From Planctobacterium marinum (GTDB lineage Bacteria > Pseudomonadota > Gammaproteobacteria > Enterobacterales > Alteromonadaceae), in contig NZ_AP027272.1 in NCBI RefSeq assembly GCF_036322805.1, positions 3,534,001 to 3,598,000 on the forward strand: 64,000 nt of DNA, given 5' to 3'. Below, one piece after another: positions 8,561 through 20,580 of this stretch. The notes under the pieces are model-generated. The model worked only from the letters and a program-made list of their open reading frames with translations, was not told where the DNA came from and ran no database searches. The position numbers were made by a program, and so were the translations under genes. Each line of letters opens with the position of its first letter. The first letter of the stretch is position 1.

Positions 8561-11500
8561 TTAATGAAAAACCATTTCGACTTTCTCTGCACCCAGCAGA
8601 TTCTTTACTTCGTATAGTAACTCATCTTGCGGCGATAAGTACCATTCTGCTCCTAAAGATATACAGGCCTGTGCATCTTCATGATTATACTTAAGTTGCA
8701 CCGGGCAAATCCCCCCCTTAAACGGCGTCATTACCTGTTGCAATTTGGCAATGCCGGCTTCATCGCACCACGGGGCGTCGACTTCCAACATCAGGTGTTT
8801 TAGCTGTTTTTCGCGCGCCTGAATAATATCTTGAGCATGACGGACCGTGATTGTATTGCCCCCGGAGAAATCATCAAAGCTGACCTGTCCGGAAAGTACC
8901 AAAACTTTATCGGTTTGCAGCATTTCTTCGTATTCTTCAAACATATCGGGGAAGAAACGCGCATCCATTCGAGCACTCTGATCATCAAGGGTTACAATGG
9001 CCCAACGCCGGCCCTTTTTATTAACCATAACACGAACCCCAATCACCAGCCCAACCACTTTTGCTACTGAGTCTCGGTCACCGGGTTTAGCATCCACCAA
9101 ACGGCCTTTACAATAGTGCTGTAACTCTGCCCGATACTGATTGATGGGGTGACCTGTAAGATATAGACCCAAGGTTTCTTTTTCACCATCCAACCATTGT
9201 TTTTCCGGCCACTCGGGAACATTAACAAAGGCGTTATTAACCTCTTCTGGTTCACTGGTCAACAAACCGAACATATCAGCTTGTCCATAAGACTCGGCTT
9301 TGGCATGCTGTTCAGCGGCTGCCATAGCTTCTGGTAAGGTAGCCATCAACGAGGCGCGATGCGGACCTAACTCGTCCAAAGCTCCCGACAGGATAAGTTT
9401 CTCCATCACCCGCTTGTTAATCTTCTTCAGGTCAACCTTGGCGCAAAAATCAAAAATATCAGTAAAGTAGCCTTGTTCTTCTCGCGCCTTAATGATGGCT
9501 TCAATAGGGCCTTCACCCACACCTTTTACCGCACCGATACCATAAATAATGGTGCCTTCCTGATTTACCGTAAACTTGTACTTGCCCGAGTTAACATCTG
9601 GTGGAGAGATTTTAATGCCCATACGGTTACACTCATCCACCAAGGTCACAATTTTATCGGTGTTATCCATATCGGCCGACATTACTGCTGCCATAAACTC
9701 GGAAGGATAATGGGCCTTCAGCCACAGAGTTTGATAGGAAACCAGCGCATAAGCAGCCGAGTGAGATTTGTTAAAACCATAACCTGCGAACTTTTCCACC
9801 AGATCGAAGATTTTCATGGCCAGCTCAGGATCAATACCGTTATTCTTGGCACCATCTTCAAATGAGGCCCTTTGCTTGGCCATTTCTTCCGGCTTTTTCT
9901 TACCCATGGCTCGACGTAACAAGTCAGCGCCACCAAGGCTATAACCAGACATCTCCTGAGCAATCTGCATTACCTGTTCCTGGTACAGGATAATGCCATA
10001 GGTGGGCTCTAATATTTCTTGCAGACACTCGTGTTGATATTGCGCATCAGGGTAGGAGATCTCTTCCCTGCCGTGCTTGCGGTCAATGAAGTTATCTACC
10101 ATGCCCGATTGTAATGGCCCCGGACGGAATAAAGCCACCAATGCAATGATATCTTCAAAAGTATCAGGCTGAAGACGATTAATGAGGTCTTTCATGCCTC
10201 GAGATTCCAGCTGGAATACCGCCGTGGTCTCGGCACGCATCAACATGGCAAAACTTTCTTTGTCATCTAGCGGTATTGCGGAAATGTCCACCTCATCACC
10301 CGAGCGCTCTTTCACCATATCCAGCGCCCACTGAATTATGGTTAATGTACGTAACCCGAGAAAGTCAAACTTAACCAGCCCTGCTGTCTCTACATCATTT
10401 TTATCGAACTGAGTAACGGGAAATTTGCCCTCTTCATCGCAATATAGCGGAGCAAAATCAGTGATCTTGGTTGGAGAAATTACCACGCCTCCGGCGTGTT
10501 TACCGGCATTGCGCACGACCCCTTCCAGGATGCGGCACATATCAATGAGGTCTTTCACTTCCTCATCTTCGTCGTAAGCTTCCTGTAAACGCGGCTCCAC
10601 GTCAAAAGCTTTGGCAAGCGTCATACCAGGATCACCTGGGATCAATTTCGAGATGCGATCTACAAAGCCATAGGGATGACCTAATACTCGACCGACGTCT
10701 CGCACTACTGCTTTAGCAGCCATGGTTCCAAAGGTAATAATTTGCGATACCGCGTCGCGACCGTACATGTCAGCCACGTGGTCGATTACCTCGTCTCGAC
10801 GGTCCATACAAAAATCAACATCGAAATCCGGCATGGAAACCCGCTCTGGATTTAAGAATCGCTCAAATAGCAAATCGAATTCCAATGGGTCCAGATCAGT
10901 AATCTTTAGTGCATAGGCCACCAAAGAACCGGCCCCCGAACCACGTCCCGGCCCCACCGGTATATTGTGATCTTTACTCCACTGAATAAACTCCATCACG
11001 ATGAGGAAGTAGCCGGGGAAGCCCATCTGATTGATAACTTGTAGTTCTATCTCGAGACGTTCATCGTATTCTGGTCGTTTTTCAACACGGACGTCGGGAT
11101 TAGGGAAAAGAAACTCCAGGCGTTCTTCCAGGCCCTCTTGCGAGACCTTAACCAGATAATCGGCATCCGAAAGTCCCCCGGTTGGAAACTTAGGCAAGAA
11201 ATAGGTACCTAATTGCACGGTGACATTACAGCGTTTTGCAATCTCAATGGTATTTTCTATCGCTTCGGGAATATCGCTAAACAGTTCCTGCATTTCCTCC
11301 GAAGTGCGCAGGTATTGCTGCTCACTGAAGCGTTTCGGACGACGCGGGTCGTCAAGTGTGTAGCCATCGTGGATACTGACCCGAATATCATGAGCATCAA
11401 ACTCAGATTCTTTAAGAAAGACAACTTCGTTAGTGGCAACCACTGGCAGCTCTCGCTCTGCAGCAAGCGCCACTGCCGCGTGTAAATAATCTTCTTCGCC

Positions 11501-12037
11501 GGGCCTGCCAGTGCGTTGTAATTCAATAAAAAAGCTTTCGGGAAAATGCTGTAAATAGAAATCTAATAACTGGTTAATTTGCTTTTGATTATCCTTTTGC
11601 AGAGCAAAACCAAGCTCGCCATCTTTGGCTCCAGACAGGACGATAATTCCCTCAGCGTGTTCTGCCAACCAGTGAGCATCAATGACCGCTTTGCCTTGCA
11701 CAGCCCCTCTCTGATAGGCACGAGAGATTAACAGAGTAATATTTTTATAACCGGCATTGTTGCTGGCTAACAGAGTAGTTCTGAAAATGTCTTCACCGAT
11801 AAGGGGATTCTGTAGCCAGAAATCACAACCGATAATAGGCTTAATACCGTTACCATGGGCCTGATAATAGTATTTTACCAAGCCACACATATTCATCTGG
11901 TCAGTAATTGCCACTGCAGGCATATTGAGCTCTGCAACACGCGAAATGATTTTGGGTACCTTATTCAAACCATCGCACATAGAAAAGTCACTATGTACTC
12001 GCAGGTGAACAAAAGCGGCAGAGTTTTCCTGAGTCAT
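8561..12037 (-). CDS. dnaE: DNA polymerase III subunit alpha
   Basis: The replicative polymerase catalytic subunit, 1,158 residues, matching the proteobacterial DnaE1 length. An N-terminal PHP domain begins near [14 protein letters not shown]. The polymerase palm carries the [16 protein letters not shown] catalytic aspartates. The HhH and OB-fold C-terminal regions follow (the OB segment near residue 1000). It lies 15 bases after rnhB in the core operon. Nothing unusual was seen. Confidence 0.98.
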   Translation of the reverse strand: MTQENSAAFVHLRVHSDFSMCDGLNKVPKIISRVAELNMPAVAITDQMNMCGLVKYYYQAHGNGIKPIIGCDFWLQNPLIGEDIFRTTLLASNNAGYKNITLLISRAYQRGAVQGKAVIDAHWLAEHAEGIIVLSGAKDGELGFALQKDNQKQINQLLDFYLQHFPESFFIELQRTGRPGEEDYLHAAVALAAERELPVVATNEVVFLKESEFDAHDIRVSIHDGYTLDDPRRPKRFSEQQYLRTSEEMQELFSDIPEAIENTIEIAKRCNVTVQLGTYFLPKFPTGGLSDADYLVKVSQEGLEERLEFLFPNPDVRVEKRPEYDERLEIELQVINQMGFPGYFLIVMEFIQWSKDHNIPVGPGRGSGAGSLVAYALKITDLDPLEFDLLFERFLNPERVSMPDFDVDFCMDRRDEVIDHVADMYGRDAVSQIITFGTMAAKAVVRDVGRVLGHPYGFVDRISKLIPGDPGMTLAKAFDVEPRLQEAYDEDEEVKDLIDMCRILEGVVRNAGKHAGGVVISPTKITDFAPLYCDEEGKFPVTQFDKNDVETAGLVKFDFLGLRTLTIIQWALDMVKERSGDEVDISAIPLDDKESFAMLMRAETTAVFQLESRGMKDLINRLQPDTFEDIIALVALFRPGPLQSGMVDNFIDRKHGREEISYPDAQYQHECLQEILEPTYGIILYQEQVMQIAQEMSGYSLGGADLLRRAMGKKKPEEMAKQRASFEDGAKNNGIDPELAMKIFDLVEKFAGYGFNKSHSAAYALVSYQTLWLKAHYPSEFMAAVMSADMDNTDKIVTLVDECNRMGIKISPPDVNSGKYKFTVNQEGTIIYGIGAVKGVGEGPIEAIIKAREEQGYFTDIFDFCAKVDLKKINKRVMEKLILSGALDELGPHRASLMATLPEAMAAAEQHAKAESYGQADMFGLLTSEPEEVNNAFVNVPEWPEKQWLDGEKETLGLYLTGHPINQYRAELQHYCKGRLVDAKPGDRDSVAKVVGLVIGVRVMVNKKGRRWAIVTLDDQSARMDARFFPDMFEEYEEMLQTDKVLVLSGQVSFDDFSGGNTITVRHAQDIIQAREKQLKHLMLEVDAPWCDEAGIAKLQQVMTPFKGGICPVQLKYNHEDAQACISLGAEWYLSPQDELLYEVKNLLGAEKVEMVFH

Positions 12038-12052
12038 TTGATTTCCAAGGTA

Positions 12053-12616
12053 TTATTCGCCAAGCAGGATACGAACCGGTTTAAAACTGCGGCGATGCTC
12101 AGTTAATGGCCCGTGTTGCTGCAATTTTTCCAGATGCAGTTTGGTAGGATAGCCTTTGTGCTGCGCAAAACCAAATTCCGGATGGCGGGCATCTAACTCG
12201 AGCATTTGTCGGTCCCGAGTCACCTTAGCCAAAATAGAGGCTGCGGATATTTCTGGCACGGTTAAATCCCCTTTCACAATAGCCTCAGCAGGCCAGGACC
12301 AGTTCGGTACTTTATTGCCATCCACTTTAACGAAATCTGGCGTAATCGAGAGCGCGGCAACAGCACGTGTCATGGCCAGCATCGTTGCCTGATAAATATT
12401 CAGTGTGTCGATTTCTGCGGGTGACGCCTCACCTAGCGCCCAACACAGCGCTTTTTCCTGAATCTCAGGAAACAAGCGATTGCGTTTTGTCTCTGATAAT
12501 TTTTTCGAGTCAGCCAAACCCTCAATGGGATTTTCCGGATCCAGAATCACCGCGGCAGTCACGACGCTACCCACAAGTGGTCCTCTACCTACTTCATCAA
12601 CACCTGCAATGCGCAT
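12053..12616 (-). CDS. rnhB: Ribonuclease HII
   Basis: Cleaves the RNA strand of RNA-DNA hybrids and starts ribonucleotide excision. The N-terminal [12 protein letters not shown] motif carries the catalytic Asp-Glu pair, and the later DSKKLS and [10 protein letters not shown] segments are family hallmarks. The reading frame can start at GTG 12619 or the adjacent ATG at 12616; I chose the ATG. The start overlaps the lpxB stop codon, indicating translational coupling. About 187 residues, slightly shorter than E. coli RnhB, with all core motifs present. Confidence 0.96.
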   Translation of the reverse strand: MRIAGVDEVGRGPLVGSVVTAAVILDPENPIEGLADSKKLSETKRNRLFPEIQEKALCWALGEASPAEIDTLNIYQATMLAMTRAVAALSITPDFVKVDGNKVPNWSWPAEAIVKGDLTVPEISAASILAKVTRDRQMLELDARHPEFGFAQHKGYPTKLHLEKLQQHGPLTEHRRSFKPVRILLGE

Positions 12617-13767
12617 CACGTCCCCTCGATTTTAAGCAATCTGGCAACCGAACTGGCTGCAGTGTCATCGGCATTGCAACGCAGCGTTTGGTGAATGCGG
12701 GTAAACTCCGCTTGCAGCTCGGTACAATCAGTGGACATTAATGTGCGAAGCTTGCTGCTGATTAATTCTGGATTAACATCTTTTTGTAGCAGCTCCGGTA
12801 CCAGCTCTTTGCCCGCTAAAATATTGGGCAGGGCAAAATAAGTCTGCTTATACATAAAGCGCATCATTTGATAAGTCATGCCTTTGAGCTTATAAGCCAC
12901 CACCATAGGGCGCTTACATAACATGGCTTCTAACGTCGCGGTACCCGACGCCAATAATACGGCATTGGAGGCAATCATCACCTGTTGCGCATGACCAAAT
13001 ACCGTTCGCACTTCAACATTGGGTGCCAAACGCTCCAGGTGAGCATCTATTTCTTCTTTTCTCTGTTTGTTCACCACCGGGATCAGAACCAACAAATCCG
13101 GTACATCTTTGGCGAGTAACTCTGCACTTTGCAAAAAAGTTTCAAACAACATTTTTGCCTCACCTGCACGACTCCCCGGCAACATGGCTAACACCTTGCG
13201 TTCAGCATCAACATTTAGGTACTCTCTGGCACTTGCGCGATCCACCTGCAAGTGAATTTGGTCGGCGAGCGTATGCCCGACAAACTCACTGGGAATATTG
13301 AATTTGTCATAAACTGGTGGTTCAAAAGGGAAGATACAGAATACGTTGTTCGTGGCCCGTGCAATTTTATGCACTCGGCTTTCCCGCCATGCCCAAACGG
13401 TAGGACTGACATAATGGATGGTTTTTATGCCCTGCTGCTTGAGCTTCATTTCGAGGGTTAAATTGAAATCCGGCGCATCAACACCAATGAAGACATCGGG
13501 AGGATTTTCAGTAAAGTACTGCAATACACTTTTCCGTATATGCAATAATCGACGAATACGCGATAACACCTCTACCAGGCCCATCACCGAAAGCTCTTCC
13601 ATATCAAATAAAGTCTGACATCCAACAGCCTGCATACGCGGTCCTGCAATGCCTTCGAAAATGGCATTGGGGTATTTTTTACGGAACGCGGAGATAAGTC
13701 CCGCAGCCAGGATATCGCCGGAGGTTTCTCCGGCGACGATACCCACTCGAATAGTTTTATTACTCAT
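12616..13767 (-). CDS. lpxB: Lipid-A-disaccharide synthase
   Basis: A GT19-family glycosyltransferase that joins UDP-diacylglucosamine and lipid X into the lipid A disaccharide at the inner face of the inner membrane. The N-terminal [13 protein letters not shown] and the later LPGSRAGE segment are characteristic, and 383 residues is standard. It lies between lpxA (33-base gap) and rnhB (overlapping stop/start) in the lipid A cluster. Confidence 0.97.
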   Translation of the reverse strand: MSNKTIRVGIVAGETSGDILAAGLISAFRKKYPNAIFEGIAGPRMQAVGCQTLFDMEELSVMGLVEVLSRIRRLLHIRKSVLQYFTENPPDVFIGVDAPDFNLTLEMKLKQQGIKTIHYVSPTVWAWRESRVHKIARATNNVFCIFPFEPPVYDKFNIPSEFVGHTLADQIHLQVDRASAREYLNVDAERKVLAMLPGSRAGEAKMLFETFLQSAELLAKDVPDLLVLIPVVNKQRKEEIDAHLERLAPNVEVRTVFGHAQQVMIASNAVLLASGTATLEAMLCKRPMVVAYKLKGMTYQMMRFMYKQTYFALPNILAGKELVPELLQKDVNPELISSKLRTLMSTDCTELQAEFTRIHQTLRCNADDTAASSVARLLKIEGT

Positions 13768-13799
13768 AGGATTCGCTTGAAACAGCGTTAAATTGGAAA

Positions 13800-14567
13800 T
13801 TAGCGAATAAGACCACGCTCGGAGGTCAATAGAAAGTCAACCATCAACTGCACCTCTGCGTGTTCACCAGCCAGTTCGGCAAGTAACTCAATAGCTTCAG
13901 TAACTTTGTTACCTTGTCGGTAGATAATACGATAAGCTTGTTTTATCGCTCTAACAGTCTCGGGGCCGAAGCCACGGCGCTTTAAGCCTTCAGAGTTTAT
14001 GCCATGAGGTTTACCATCGTTACCCAACATCACAAACGGTGGTAAATCTCGCAAAATAATAGCTCCACCGCCAACAAACGCATGAGCGCCGATCTGACAA
14101 AACTGATGCAAAGCAGCCATGCCACCCAAAATGGCAAAGTCAGCCACTTTAACATGGCCAGCTAAGGTACAGTTATTAGCGAAAATACATTGATCTCCGA
14201 TACGCACATCATGTGCAACATGCGCATAAGCCATAAACAGGTTGCCGCTTCCAATAATAGTTTTGCCTTCATCCTGTATGGTGCCACGGTGAACCGTCAC
14301 ACACTCGCGAAATACGTTGTTATCGCCAACGATCAGCTCTGTGGGTTCACCCGCATATTTTTTGTCCTGACAGTCTTCTCCAATGCTGGCAAATTGAAAT
14401 ATGTGGTTGCCTTTACCAATCCTGGAAGGCCCTTTGATAACTACATGTGAATGAATGACACAGTCATCGCCAATGACCACATCAGGTCCAATAACGGTGA
14501 ATGCACCAATACTGACATTGTTGCCAACGGAAGCAGCTGGATCGATTACGGCGGTGGGATGTATCAC
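13800..14567 (-). CDS. lpxA: UDP-N-acetylglucosamine acyltransferase
   Basis: First step of lipid A synthesis: transfers a hydroxyacyl chain from ACP to UDP-GlcNAc. The protein is a left-handed beta helix built on hexapeptide repeats, visible as repeated [IV]-G-x-x-x-x units from residue 1 to about 190. A helical C-terminal region follows, and 255 residues is normal. It begins three bases after fabZ, so the two are almost certainly co-translated. Confidence 0.97.
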   Translation of the reverse strand: MIHPTAVIDPAASVGNNVSIGAFTVIGPDVVIGDDCVIHSHVVIKGPSRIGKGNHIFQFASIGEDCQDKKYAGEPTELIVGDNNVFRECVTVHRGTIQDEGKTIIGSGNLFMAYAHVAHDVRIGDQCIFANNCTLAGHVKVADFAILGGMAALHQFCQIGAHAFVGGGAIILRDLPPFVMLGNDGKPHGINSEGLKRRGFGPETVRAIKQAYRIIYRQGNKVTEAIELLAELAGEHAEVQLMVDFLLTSERGLIR

Positions 14568-14570
14568 GAC

Positions 14571-15017
14571 TTACATCTTCCTCATTGCACACATAAACTC
14601 GGCACTACAAGCTTCCTGACCATTGACACTGGCATAGCCTTTAAACTTCCAGATACCACGACGTTCTTTAATAAAATCTACGTCAAAATCCAGTTTATCG
14701 CCAGGTGTTACCGGTAGTTTAAAACGCGCTTTGTCAATTCCGGCATAGAGATACAAATCGTCAGTATTGCCCGCACTTTTGAAACCCAAAATTCCAGCTG
14801 CCTGAGCCAAGGCTTCCAATATCATCACACCTGGAAAAATAGGCTTGCCAGGGAAGTGCCCCATAAAACAAGGCTCATTAAAGGTGATATTTTTATAGGC
14901 TTTGATGCGTTTCCCCACTTCTAGCTCCGTTACTCTATCTACCAGTAACATGGGATAGCGGTGTGGCAATAAGTCCAAAATTTCTTCAATTTCTACACGT
15001 TCTATCACGTCAGTCAA
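14571..15017 (-). CDS. fabZ: 3-hydroxyacyl-ACP dehydratase FabZ
   Basis: A hot-dog-fold dehydratase removing water from beta-hydroxyacyl-ACP in fatty acid elongation. The active-site signature [20 protein letters not shown] holds the catalytic His and Glu. Length is 148 residues, as expected. It sits in the standard lpxD-fabZ-lpxA order, which balances acyl-ACP flow between phospholipid and lipid A. Confidence 0.97.
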   Translation of the reverse strand: MTDVIERVEIEEILDLLPHRYPMLLVDRVTELEVGKRIKAYKNITFNEPCFMGHFPGKPIFPGVMILEALAQAAGILGFKSAGNTDDLYLYAGIDKARFKLPVTPGDKLDFDVDFIKERRGIWKFKGYASVNGQEACSAEFMCAMRKM

Positions 15018-15099
15018 ACCACTCTTCTCCTAATTCGACTCTCATCATAGAGCAGCTTTTCTATTCTTAGCAACCTGTCTGCTCTATAAGTGGTGTACT

Positions 15100-16119
15100 T
15101 TATTTAAAATGTTTTTCTAGTTGTTTTATTTTTTGTGCCAGGTCGGTGATATTTTTCAAACCAACCATATTCTTTCGCCATTCTTTATTGGTGGTGGCAG
15201 GAATACCGGATGAATAGACGCCGGGCTCTTTGATAGACTTTGTTACCATGCTAAAACCGGTGAACGTACAACCATCTACGATATCGATATGACCATTAAT
15301 ACCCACCATGCCTGCGATGACACAGTATTTACCAATGGTAGTGCTCCCTGCGACAACTGAGCAAGCAGCCATAGCCGTATTCTCGCCGATTTCCACGTTG
15401 TGGGCAATCTGGCATAGATTATCAATGATAACGCCGTCTTTTAGCACCGTGTCTTCAAGTGCGCCTCTGTCGATTGAGGTATTGGCGCCAATCTCAACCC
15501 GATTACCTAAAATAGCTCTGCCTAACTGTGGGATTTTTACCCATTGTCCTGCATCATTGGCATAGCCAAATCCATCGGAGCCTATGACGGCTGAACTCTG
15601 CAACAGACAATCTTCACCAATGATGCAATCGTGATAAACACTCACATTTGCCCATAACTTAGTGCCTTTACCAATACGAACACCTCTCCCGATAAAGGAT
15701 CCGGGGCCAACTTGAACATTGTCACCCAACTCCACATCTGCTTCGATAACGGCATTTGCACCTATCACTACCCCTTGTCCCAATTTGGCACTCGGAGCTA
15801 TGACTGCGGTACTGTGGATTTCATGTGCAGCCGCAGGTGTGGTATCAAGCATTTGCGCCACCTTGGCAAACCCGAGGTAGGCATTTTTCATCACTAAAGC
15901 ATTGGTGTTACAAAAACTGACATCCTCTTCACCGATAATAACTGCCGATGCGTTGGTTTCAGACAACTGCGAACGATATTTGGCATTGGCCAAAAAAGAT
16001 ATTTGACCCTGTTTAGCAGAGGCCAGAGTACCAAGAGAGGAGATAACGACTTCGCCATCTCCTCTCAATTCAGCACCGAGTTCTCGTGCTAACTCCGCCA
16101 ACGTGTAGCTGAGCATCAT
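15100..16119 (-). CDS. lpxD: UDP-3-O-(3-hydroxyacyl)glucosamine N-acyltransferase
   Basis: Third lipid A enzyme, N-acylating UDP-3-O-acylglucosamine. An N-terminal uridine-binding domain (~residues 1-100) is followed by hexapeptide repeats forming a left-handed beta helix (~100-300) and a C-terminal helix. Length is 339 residues. Two adjacent ATGs begin the frame; the first is used here. It follows skp by 12 bases. Confidence 0.97.
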   Translation of the reverse strand: MMLSYTLAELARELGAELRGDGEVVISSLGTLASAKQGQISFLANAKYRSQLSETNASAVIIGEEDVSFCNTNALVMKNAYLGFAKVAQMLDTTPAAAHEIHSTAVIAPSAKLGQGVVIGANAVIEADVELGDNVQVGPGSFIGRGVRIGKGTKLWANVSVYHDCIIGEDCLLQSSAVIGSDGFGYANDAGQWVKIPQLGRAILGNRVEIGANTSIDRGALEDTVLKDGVIIDNLCQIAHNVEIGENTAMAACSVVAGSTTIGKYCVIAGMVGINGHIDIVDGCTFTGFSMVTKSIKEPGVYSSGIPATTNKEWRKNMVGLKNITDLAQKIKQLEKHFK

Positions 16120-16131
16120 AGCTTTCTCAAA

Positions 16132-16650
16132 TTAATTAGCAGCAGACTTGTTGATTTCTTCAACAACTTGACGCGAAACGTTGAACTGCTCATCGATATA
16201 AGTTACCGCGCCCGCGTTTAAGATTACGTCGTACTCTTCAGCTTGCGCTACTTTATCGATACCTTGTTGAATTAATCCTAAAATGCGGTTGCGCTCTTCA
16301 TTTTGACGACGCTGGATATTTTGCTGCAACGGCTGTGCTTTCGCAGCGTAGTCTTCGCGTAACTTATTCAGCTCCTGTTCCAGCTCGGTGATTTCCTGCT
16401 GGCTCATGGTCGCTGTGTCACGGCGTTGCTTTTCCATCAGGTATTGAAGGTCAGACTCTAATTGTTTGATAGCCTGGATTTCATCCTTGAACTCTTCGTT
16501 AATAGTTTGCTGAATCGTCGCAGCCTGTGGCAGGCTTTGAAAAATAGCCTGCACATTGGCAACGCCAATTTTTTGTTGTGCATAGGCACTGGCACTGGTT
16601 AATGAAGCGGCTAATGTCATTGCGACGGCTGTTGCTTTTAATGCTTTCAC
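16132..16650 (-). CDS. skp: Periplasmic chaperone Skp/OmpH
   Basis: Periplasmic holdase that carries unfolded outer-membrane proteins to BamA. A clear signal peptide ends near residue 24 (ASAYA-QQ). The mature protein is mostly charged, Gln-rich helix, matching the tentacle coiled coils, and 172 residues is normal. Its position between bamA and lpxD is the conserved one. Confidence 0.95.
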   Translation of the reverse strand: MKALKATAVAMTLAASLTSASAYAQQKIGVANVQAIFQSLPQAATIQQTINEEFKDEIQAIKQLESDLQYLMEKQRRDTATMSQQEITELEQELNKLREDYAAKAQPLQQNIQRRQNEERNRILGLIQQGIDKVAQAEEYDVILNAGAVTYIDEQFNVSRQVVEEINKSAAN

Positions 16651-16696
16651 TGAATACTCCTTAAAATTCTTATGCTAATTGTGTAATGCAATCTGA

Positions 16697-19171
16697 TTAA
16701 AATGTTTGACCAATATTAAATGAGAAGAACTTCACTTCGTCGCCACTCTGCTCTTTCAGAGCACGAGAGAAACTAAACACCATAGGTCCCATAGGCGACA
16801 ACCATTGTACCGACAGTCCGTAAGAAGCTCTATAAAGACCTGGGTCTGCGAAATCCAAGAGACACTCTTCACTGAGAGAGTCCAGGCTCAAATCTTTGTA
16901 ATCATCGTAGACAAATTCCGTATCCCAGACCGTACCAACATCAAGGAAAATACTGCTACGTACTTGAGTATCATACTCCTCACCAATAAACGGCGTAGGT
17001 ACGATTAACTCAACGCCACCTATCGCTATGGCGTTACCACCGATAGAACGCTCAGTGACAAACAAAGAATCTGACAAAGGCCCATAACCCACCGGGTCGC
17101 CATTGGGGTCTGTAAGCGTACCTGTGGTACGTTGAATGGCTCGAGGGCCTACGGTATTATTTTCAAAGCCCCTCAGCGTACCCGCACCACCGGCAGTAAA
17201 GTTCTGTGTAAAGGGTAAGAACTGATCCTTGCCATTAATATCGCCATAGCCATTTCCGTATCCAACACGCAGGCGAGTTAGCAATGACCAACGTTGGTCA
17301 TTGGACAACGGGAAGTAGAAGCGAGTGTTAAACTCAGCTTTGTAGTAATTGGCATCCGAGTTTGGAGTTGTTGCCGATAAAGAGAGCGTCTGATTAGAGC
17401 CCGCAGTCGGGAACAGACCACGATTCAAGGTGCTTCTTATCCAGGCAGCGGACAACACAAAGGAATCGTATTTGATGGGTGCATCGGGATCATTGGGATC
17501 GATGAACAGGTCGTAGAAACGCTGGGTTTGCTCGTAAGTATTGCGCTGCGCTAGTTCTTCATTCTCATAAGTCACCCCAAAGCGCAAGCGATTGTATTCG
17601 TTGATCGGGAAGCCAAAGGTCCCGCCGATACGATAAGTTTTGGTATTGTATTGAACAAGTCCAAAGTCCCCAGCGTCTAATTCGCTATAGGACAATGTGC
17701 CACCCAAGCTAATACCATCAATAGTGAAATAAGGGTCGTTGTAGGTAATTGCTGCCTGCTTTTGATAGCGGTTGGTATTTACATTGAAGCCTACCTGTTT
17801 GCCCGAGCCGAGAAAGTTATCCTGGGAAACCCCAGCTTGCAGGCTAAGGCCTGTGCGGTCGCCAAAACCGATACCCGCATTAAACGAGCCGGATGGCTGT
17901 TCTTTCATACTGAACTCTACGTCCACTTTGTCTTCTTCGCCGGGAATTCTGACGGTTTCAAACTCTACTTCATCCACAAAGTTCAAACGGCGGGAAATAT
18001 TGGCCTTGGACACTTCCAGAGCTTGATTAGACAAAAAACTACCTTCCATCTGCGTGACTTCGCGGCGCAGTACCTCATCTTTAGTGATGTCATTACCCAC
18101 AAAGTTGATCCTGCGCACATAAATGCGCTTACCGGGATCCACCCGCATAGTTAGCTTAACCGTATTATCTTCGTCGTTGATATCCGGGATAGTGGTAACC
18201 GTGGGATAGGCATAACCAAAGCGGCCAAGGTATTTGCTGATAAATTCTTCGGTGTAGGTCACCAAAGCTTGGTTGTAAAGAGTATCACCGCGCAGAGGCA
18301 GCAAGGCACGGATGGTATCACCGTGACCCAACAATTCACCAGTAACTTCCACTTCAGATACGTTGTACTGTTCGCCTTCAGTAACGTTAATTGCAACGTA
18401 GATCCCCTCTTTGTCTGGGGTCATAGAAACCTGAGTGGAGTTCACTCTAAACTGCAAGTAACCTCGGTCCAGATAATAGCTTCTGAGGGTTTCCATATCG
18501 CCCTCGAGGGTTTGTTTCTGGTATCGCGTTTCGGCCATGATATCCCACCACGCCGGGTCAAAGCCCAATTCAAATCCCTCTAACAATTCGGCGTCGCTGA
18601 AGATTTCATTGCCTACAATGTTTATCTGAGCGATTTTTGCAGCTTCACCTTCTTCAAACAAAAATTTCAGGTCCACGCGATTTCGAGGTAAAGGCGTTAC
18701 AATCGCGGTGACATCAGCATTGTATTTACCAACACTGTAATAGAAGTCTTTTAAGCCACTCTCTAATCCAGTGAGTACGGTACGGTCCAAGGGCTCGCCA
18801 ATACGGATATTACTGCCATCAAGACTTTCCTGTAACTGCTCGTCTTTGATGTCATCATTACCCTCAAAAATAATATTACTAATGGTTGGACGCTCTTTGA
18901 CCTGAACTACCAAGGTGTCGCCATCACGCAATACTTTAATACTTTCGAAGTGAGTAGATGAGTAAAGAGACTTTATAACTTGAGCGATACGGAAACCGTT
19001 CATGGTGTCGCCCACCTTAACAGGCATATAGGTTAATGCCGCACCCAGAGCTACACGCTGCAGTCCTTCAATTTTGATGTCGTCAATGACAAAATCACTG
19101 GCTGAATTTGCATTTACCGAACCGGTCACTACGAAAAATAGCAATGCAAAAAGTGTCTGATTCAACTTCAT
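16697..19171 (-). CDS. bamA: Outer membrane protein assembly factor BamA
   Basis: The essential outer-membrane insertase. A signal peptide (cleavage near residue 21, NA-NS) is followed by five POTRA domains (~25-425) and a 16-strand barrel. The protein ends in a terminal Phe (FNIGQTF), the C-terminal beta signal. The barrel's conserved GAGTLRGFE segment (lid-loop RGF motif) is present. At 824 residues it is standard length. AGGAAG lies about ten bases before the ATG. It follows rseP and precedes skp. Confidence 0.98.
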   Translation of the reverse strand: MKLNQTLFALLFFVVTGSVNANSASDFVIDDIKIEGLQRVALGAALTYMPVKVGDTMNGFRIAQVIKSLYSSTHFESIKVLRDGDTLVVQVKERPTISNIIFEGNDDIKDEQLQESLDGSNIRIGEPLDRTVLTGLESGLKDFYYSVGKYNADVTAIVTPLPRNRVDLKFLFEEGEAAKIAQINIVGNEIFSDAELLEGFELGFDPAWWDIMAETRYQKQTLEGDMETLRSYYLDRGYLQFRVNSTQVSMTPDKEGIYVAINVTEGEQYNVSEVEVTGELLGHGDTIRALLPLRGDTLYNQALVTYTEEFISKYLGRFGYAYPTVTTIPDINDEDNTVKLTMRVDPGKRIYVRRINFVGNDITKDEVLRREVTQMEGSFLSNQALEVSKANISRRLNFVDEVEFETVRIPGEEDKVDVEFSMKEQPSGSFNAGIGFGDRTGLSLQAGVSQDNFLGSGKQVGFNVNTNRYQKQAAITYNDPYFTIDGISLGGTLSYSELDAGDFGLVQYNTKTYRIGGTFGFPINEYNRLRFGVTYENEELAQRNTYEQTQRFYDLFIDPNDPDAPIKYDSFVLSAAWIRSTLNRGLFPTAGSNQTLSLSATTPNSDANYYKAEFNTRFYFPLSNDQRWSLLTRLRVGYGNGYGDINGKDQFLPFTQNFTAGGAGTLRGFENNTVGPRAIQRTTGTLTDPNGDPVGYGPLSDSLFVTERSIGGNAIAIGGVELIVPTPFIGEEYDTQVRSSIFLDVGTVWDTEFVYDDYKDLSLDSLSEECLLDFADPGLYRASYGLSVQWLSPMGPMVFSFSRALKEQSGDEVKFFSFNIGQTF

Positions 19172-19228
19172 TTATTTATATTCTTCCTGACTGAAACATA
19201 TTCAGCATTGTTAAAAAAAGCGCGTGCT

Positions 19229-20578
19229 TTACAAACGAGTTATATCGTTTACGATTGCCACGGCCATTAGCATAAAAAGCAACACCCCACCGATACGAAA
19301 ACCCACTTCCTGAACAGATTCAGGCACAGGCTTTCCGGTCACTAACTCCACAAAATAATAAAGCAAGTGCCCGCCATCCAATACAGGTAGCGGTAGTAAG
19401 TTAATTATCCCAAGATTCACACTAATGAGCGCCAGAAAACTGAGAAAATATACCAACCCATATCCTGCGCTAGCTCCCGCTCCTTGAGCAATGGATATGG
19501 GTCCACTGAGATTTTTAACCGACACATCACCAGTAAATAATTTGCCGATCATTTCTACGCTCAGTGTCATCAAGCGCCATGTATTATCCATAGCAGCCCC
19601 CAAGGCTGCAACCAATCCGTACTGATGAGTAAATATATACCCTTCAGGCCAGGGTTCCGATTGTGGCACAACCCCTAAATAACCCACTTGAGGATTATCT
19701 TCTCGGTAGCCAACAGTAACCATAACAGGCACTTCGCGCCCCTCTCTGAGCAGCATCACTCCCACAGTATCACCGCCTCGCCCGGTAAGATACTCCCCTA
19801 TTTGTTCCCATTTATCGATGGGAGTTCCATCGATACTCAAAATTTTATCGTCTTTATTGATTCCAGCCAGTTCAGCAGGTGAATCTTTCGCCACTAATCC
19901 AATATTGGTGGTGATAGCTGGGCGGAATGGTTCTATGCCTAATGAGCGGATTGCCGACTGAGTTTCGGGATCAAATTGCCAACCTGCCAGGTCAAGCGAA
20001 TAACTGCGCTGAGACATGTTTGATTCAATATAAGTGGTCACTTGCATTGTATCCTTGCCAATATGCGATACCAGCTCCAGATTGATGGCACTCCAATCTT
20101 TGACTTCACGCTCACCAATTTTGCTGATTTGCACATCACGAGGCAATCCGGCTTGGGCCGCTATGGAGTCAGGTTGCACATTTCCAATCACCGGTCGTAC
20201 TGTTTCAACGCCCAATAAATACATAAAATACAGAGCAATTACGGCAAAGATAAAATTAGTAAGCGGCCCCGCAGCAATAATCGCAATGCGCTTCAAAACC
20301 GATTGACTGTTAAAGGTGACGCCTTGATCTTTCGGGTCAACATCATCTACGCGACTGTCTAGCATCCTGACATACCCCCCCAGAGGGATCAGCGCCACGA
20401 CATATTCAGTACCCTGCTTATCGGTTGTGCGCCACAGAGGCTTGCCAAAACCTATGGAAAATCGCAGCACTTTGACACCGCATTTTCTGGCGACAATGAA
20501 GTGTCCCCATTCGTGCACCGCCACCAGAATACCTAAGGCAATAATAAACGCGCCCAGGCTCCACAAAAAGTCAAACAT
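19229..20578 (-). CDS. rseP: RseP site-2 zinc metalloprotease
   Basis: Inner-membrane intramembrane protease that releases sigma-E by cutting RseA after DegS. The HEWGH zinc motif is at residues 22-26 in the first membrane segment. Two periplasmic PDZ domains (~115-310) follow. The second conserved element (LPLPVLDGGHL) is near residue 400 in the C-terminal membrane region. Length is 449 residues. It lies two bases after the dxr stop codon. Confidence 0.97.
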   Translation of the reverse strand: MFDFLWSLGAFIIALGILVAVHEWGHFIVARKCGVKVLRFSIGFGKPLWRTTDKQGTEYVVALIPLGGYVRMLDSRVDDVDPKDQGVTFNSQSVLKRIAIIAAGPLTNFIFAVIALYFMYLLGVETVRPVIGNVQPDSIAAQAGLPRDVQISKIGEREVKDWSAINLELVSHIGKDTMQVTTYIESNMSQRSYSLDLAGWQFDPETQSAIRSLGIEPFRPAITTNIGLVAKDSPAELAGINKDDKILSIDGTPIDKWEQIGEYLTGRGGDTVGVMLLREGREVPVMVTVGYREDNPQVGYLGVVPQSEPWPEGYIFTHQYGLVAALGAAMDNTWRLMTLSVEMIGKLFTGDVSVKNLSGPISIAQGAGASAGYGLVYFLSFLALISVNLGIINLLPLPVLDGGHLLYYFVELVTGKPVPESVQEVGFRIGGVLLFMLMAVAIVNDITRL

Positions 20579-20580
20579 AG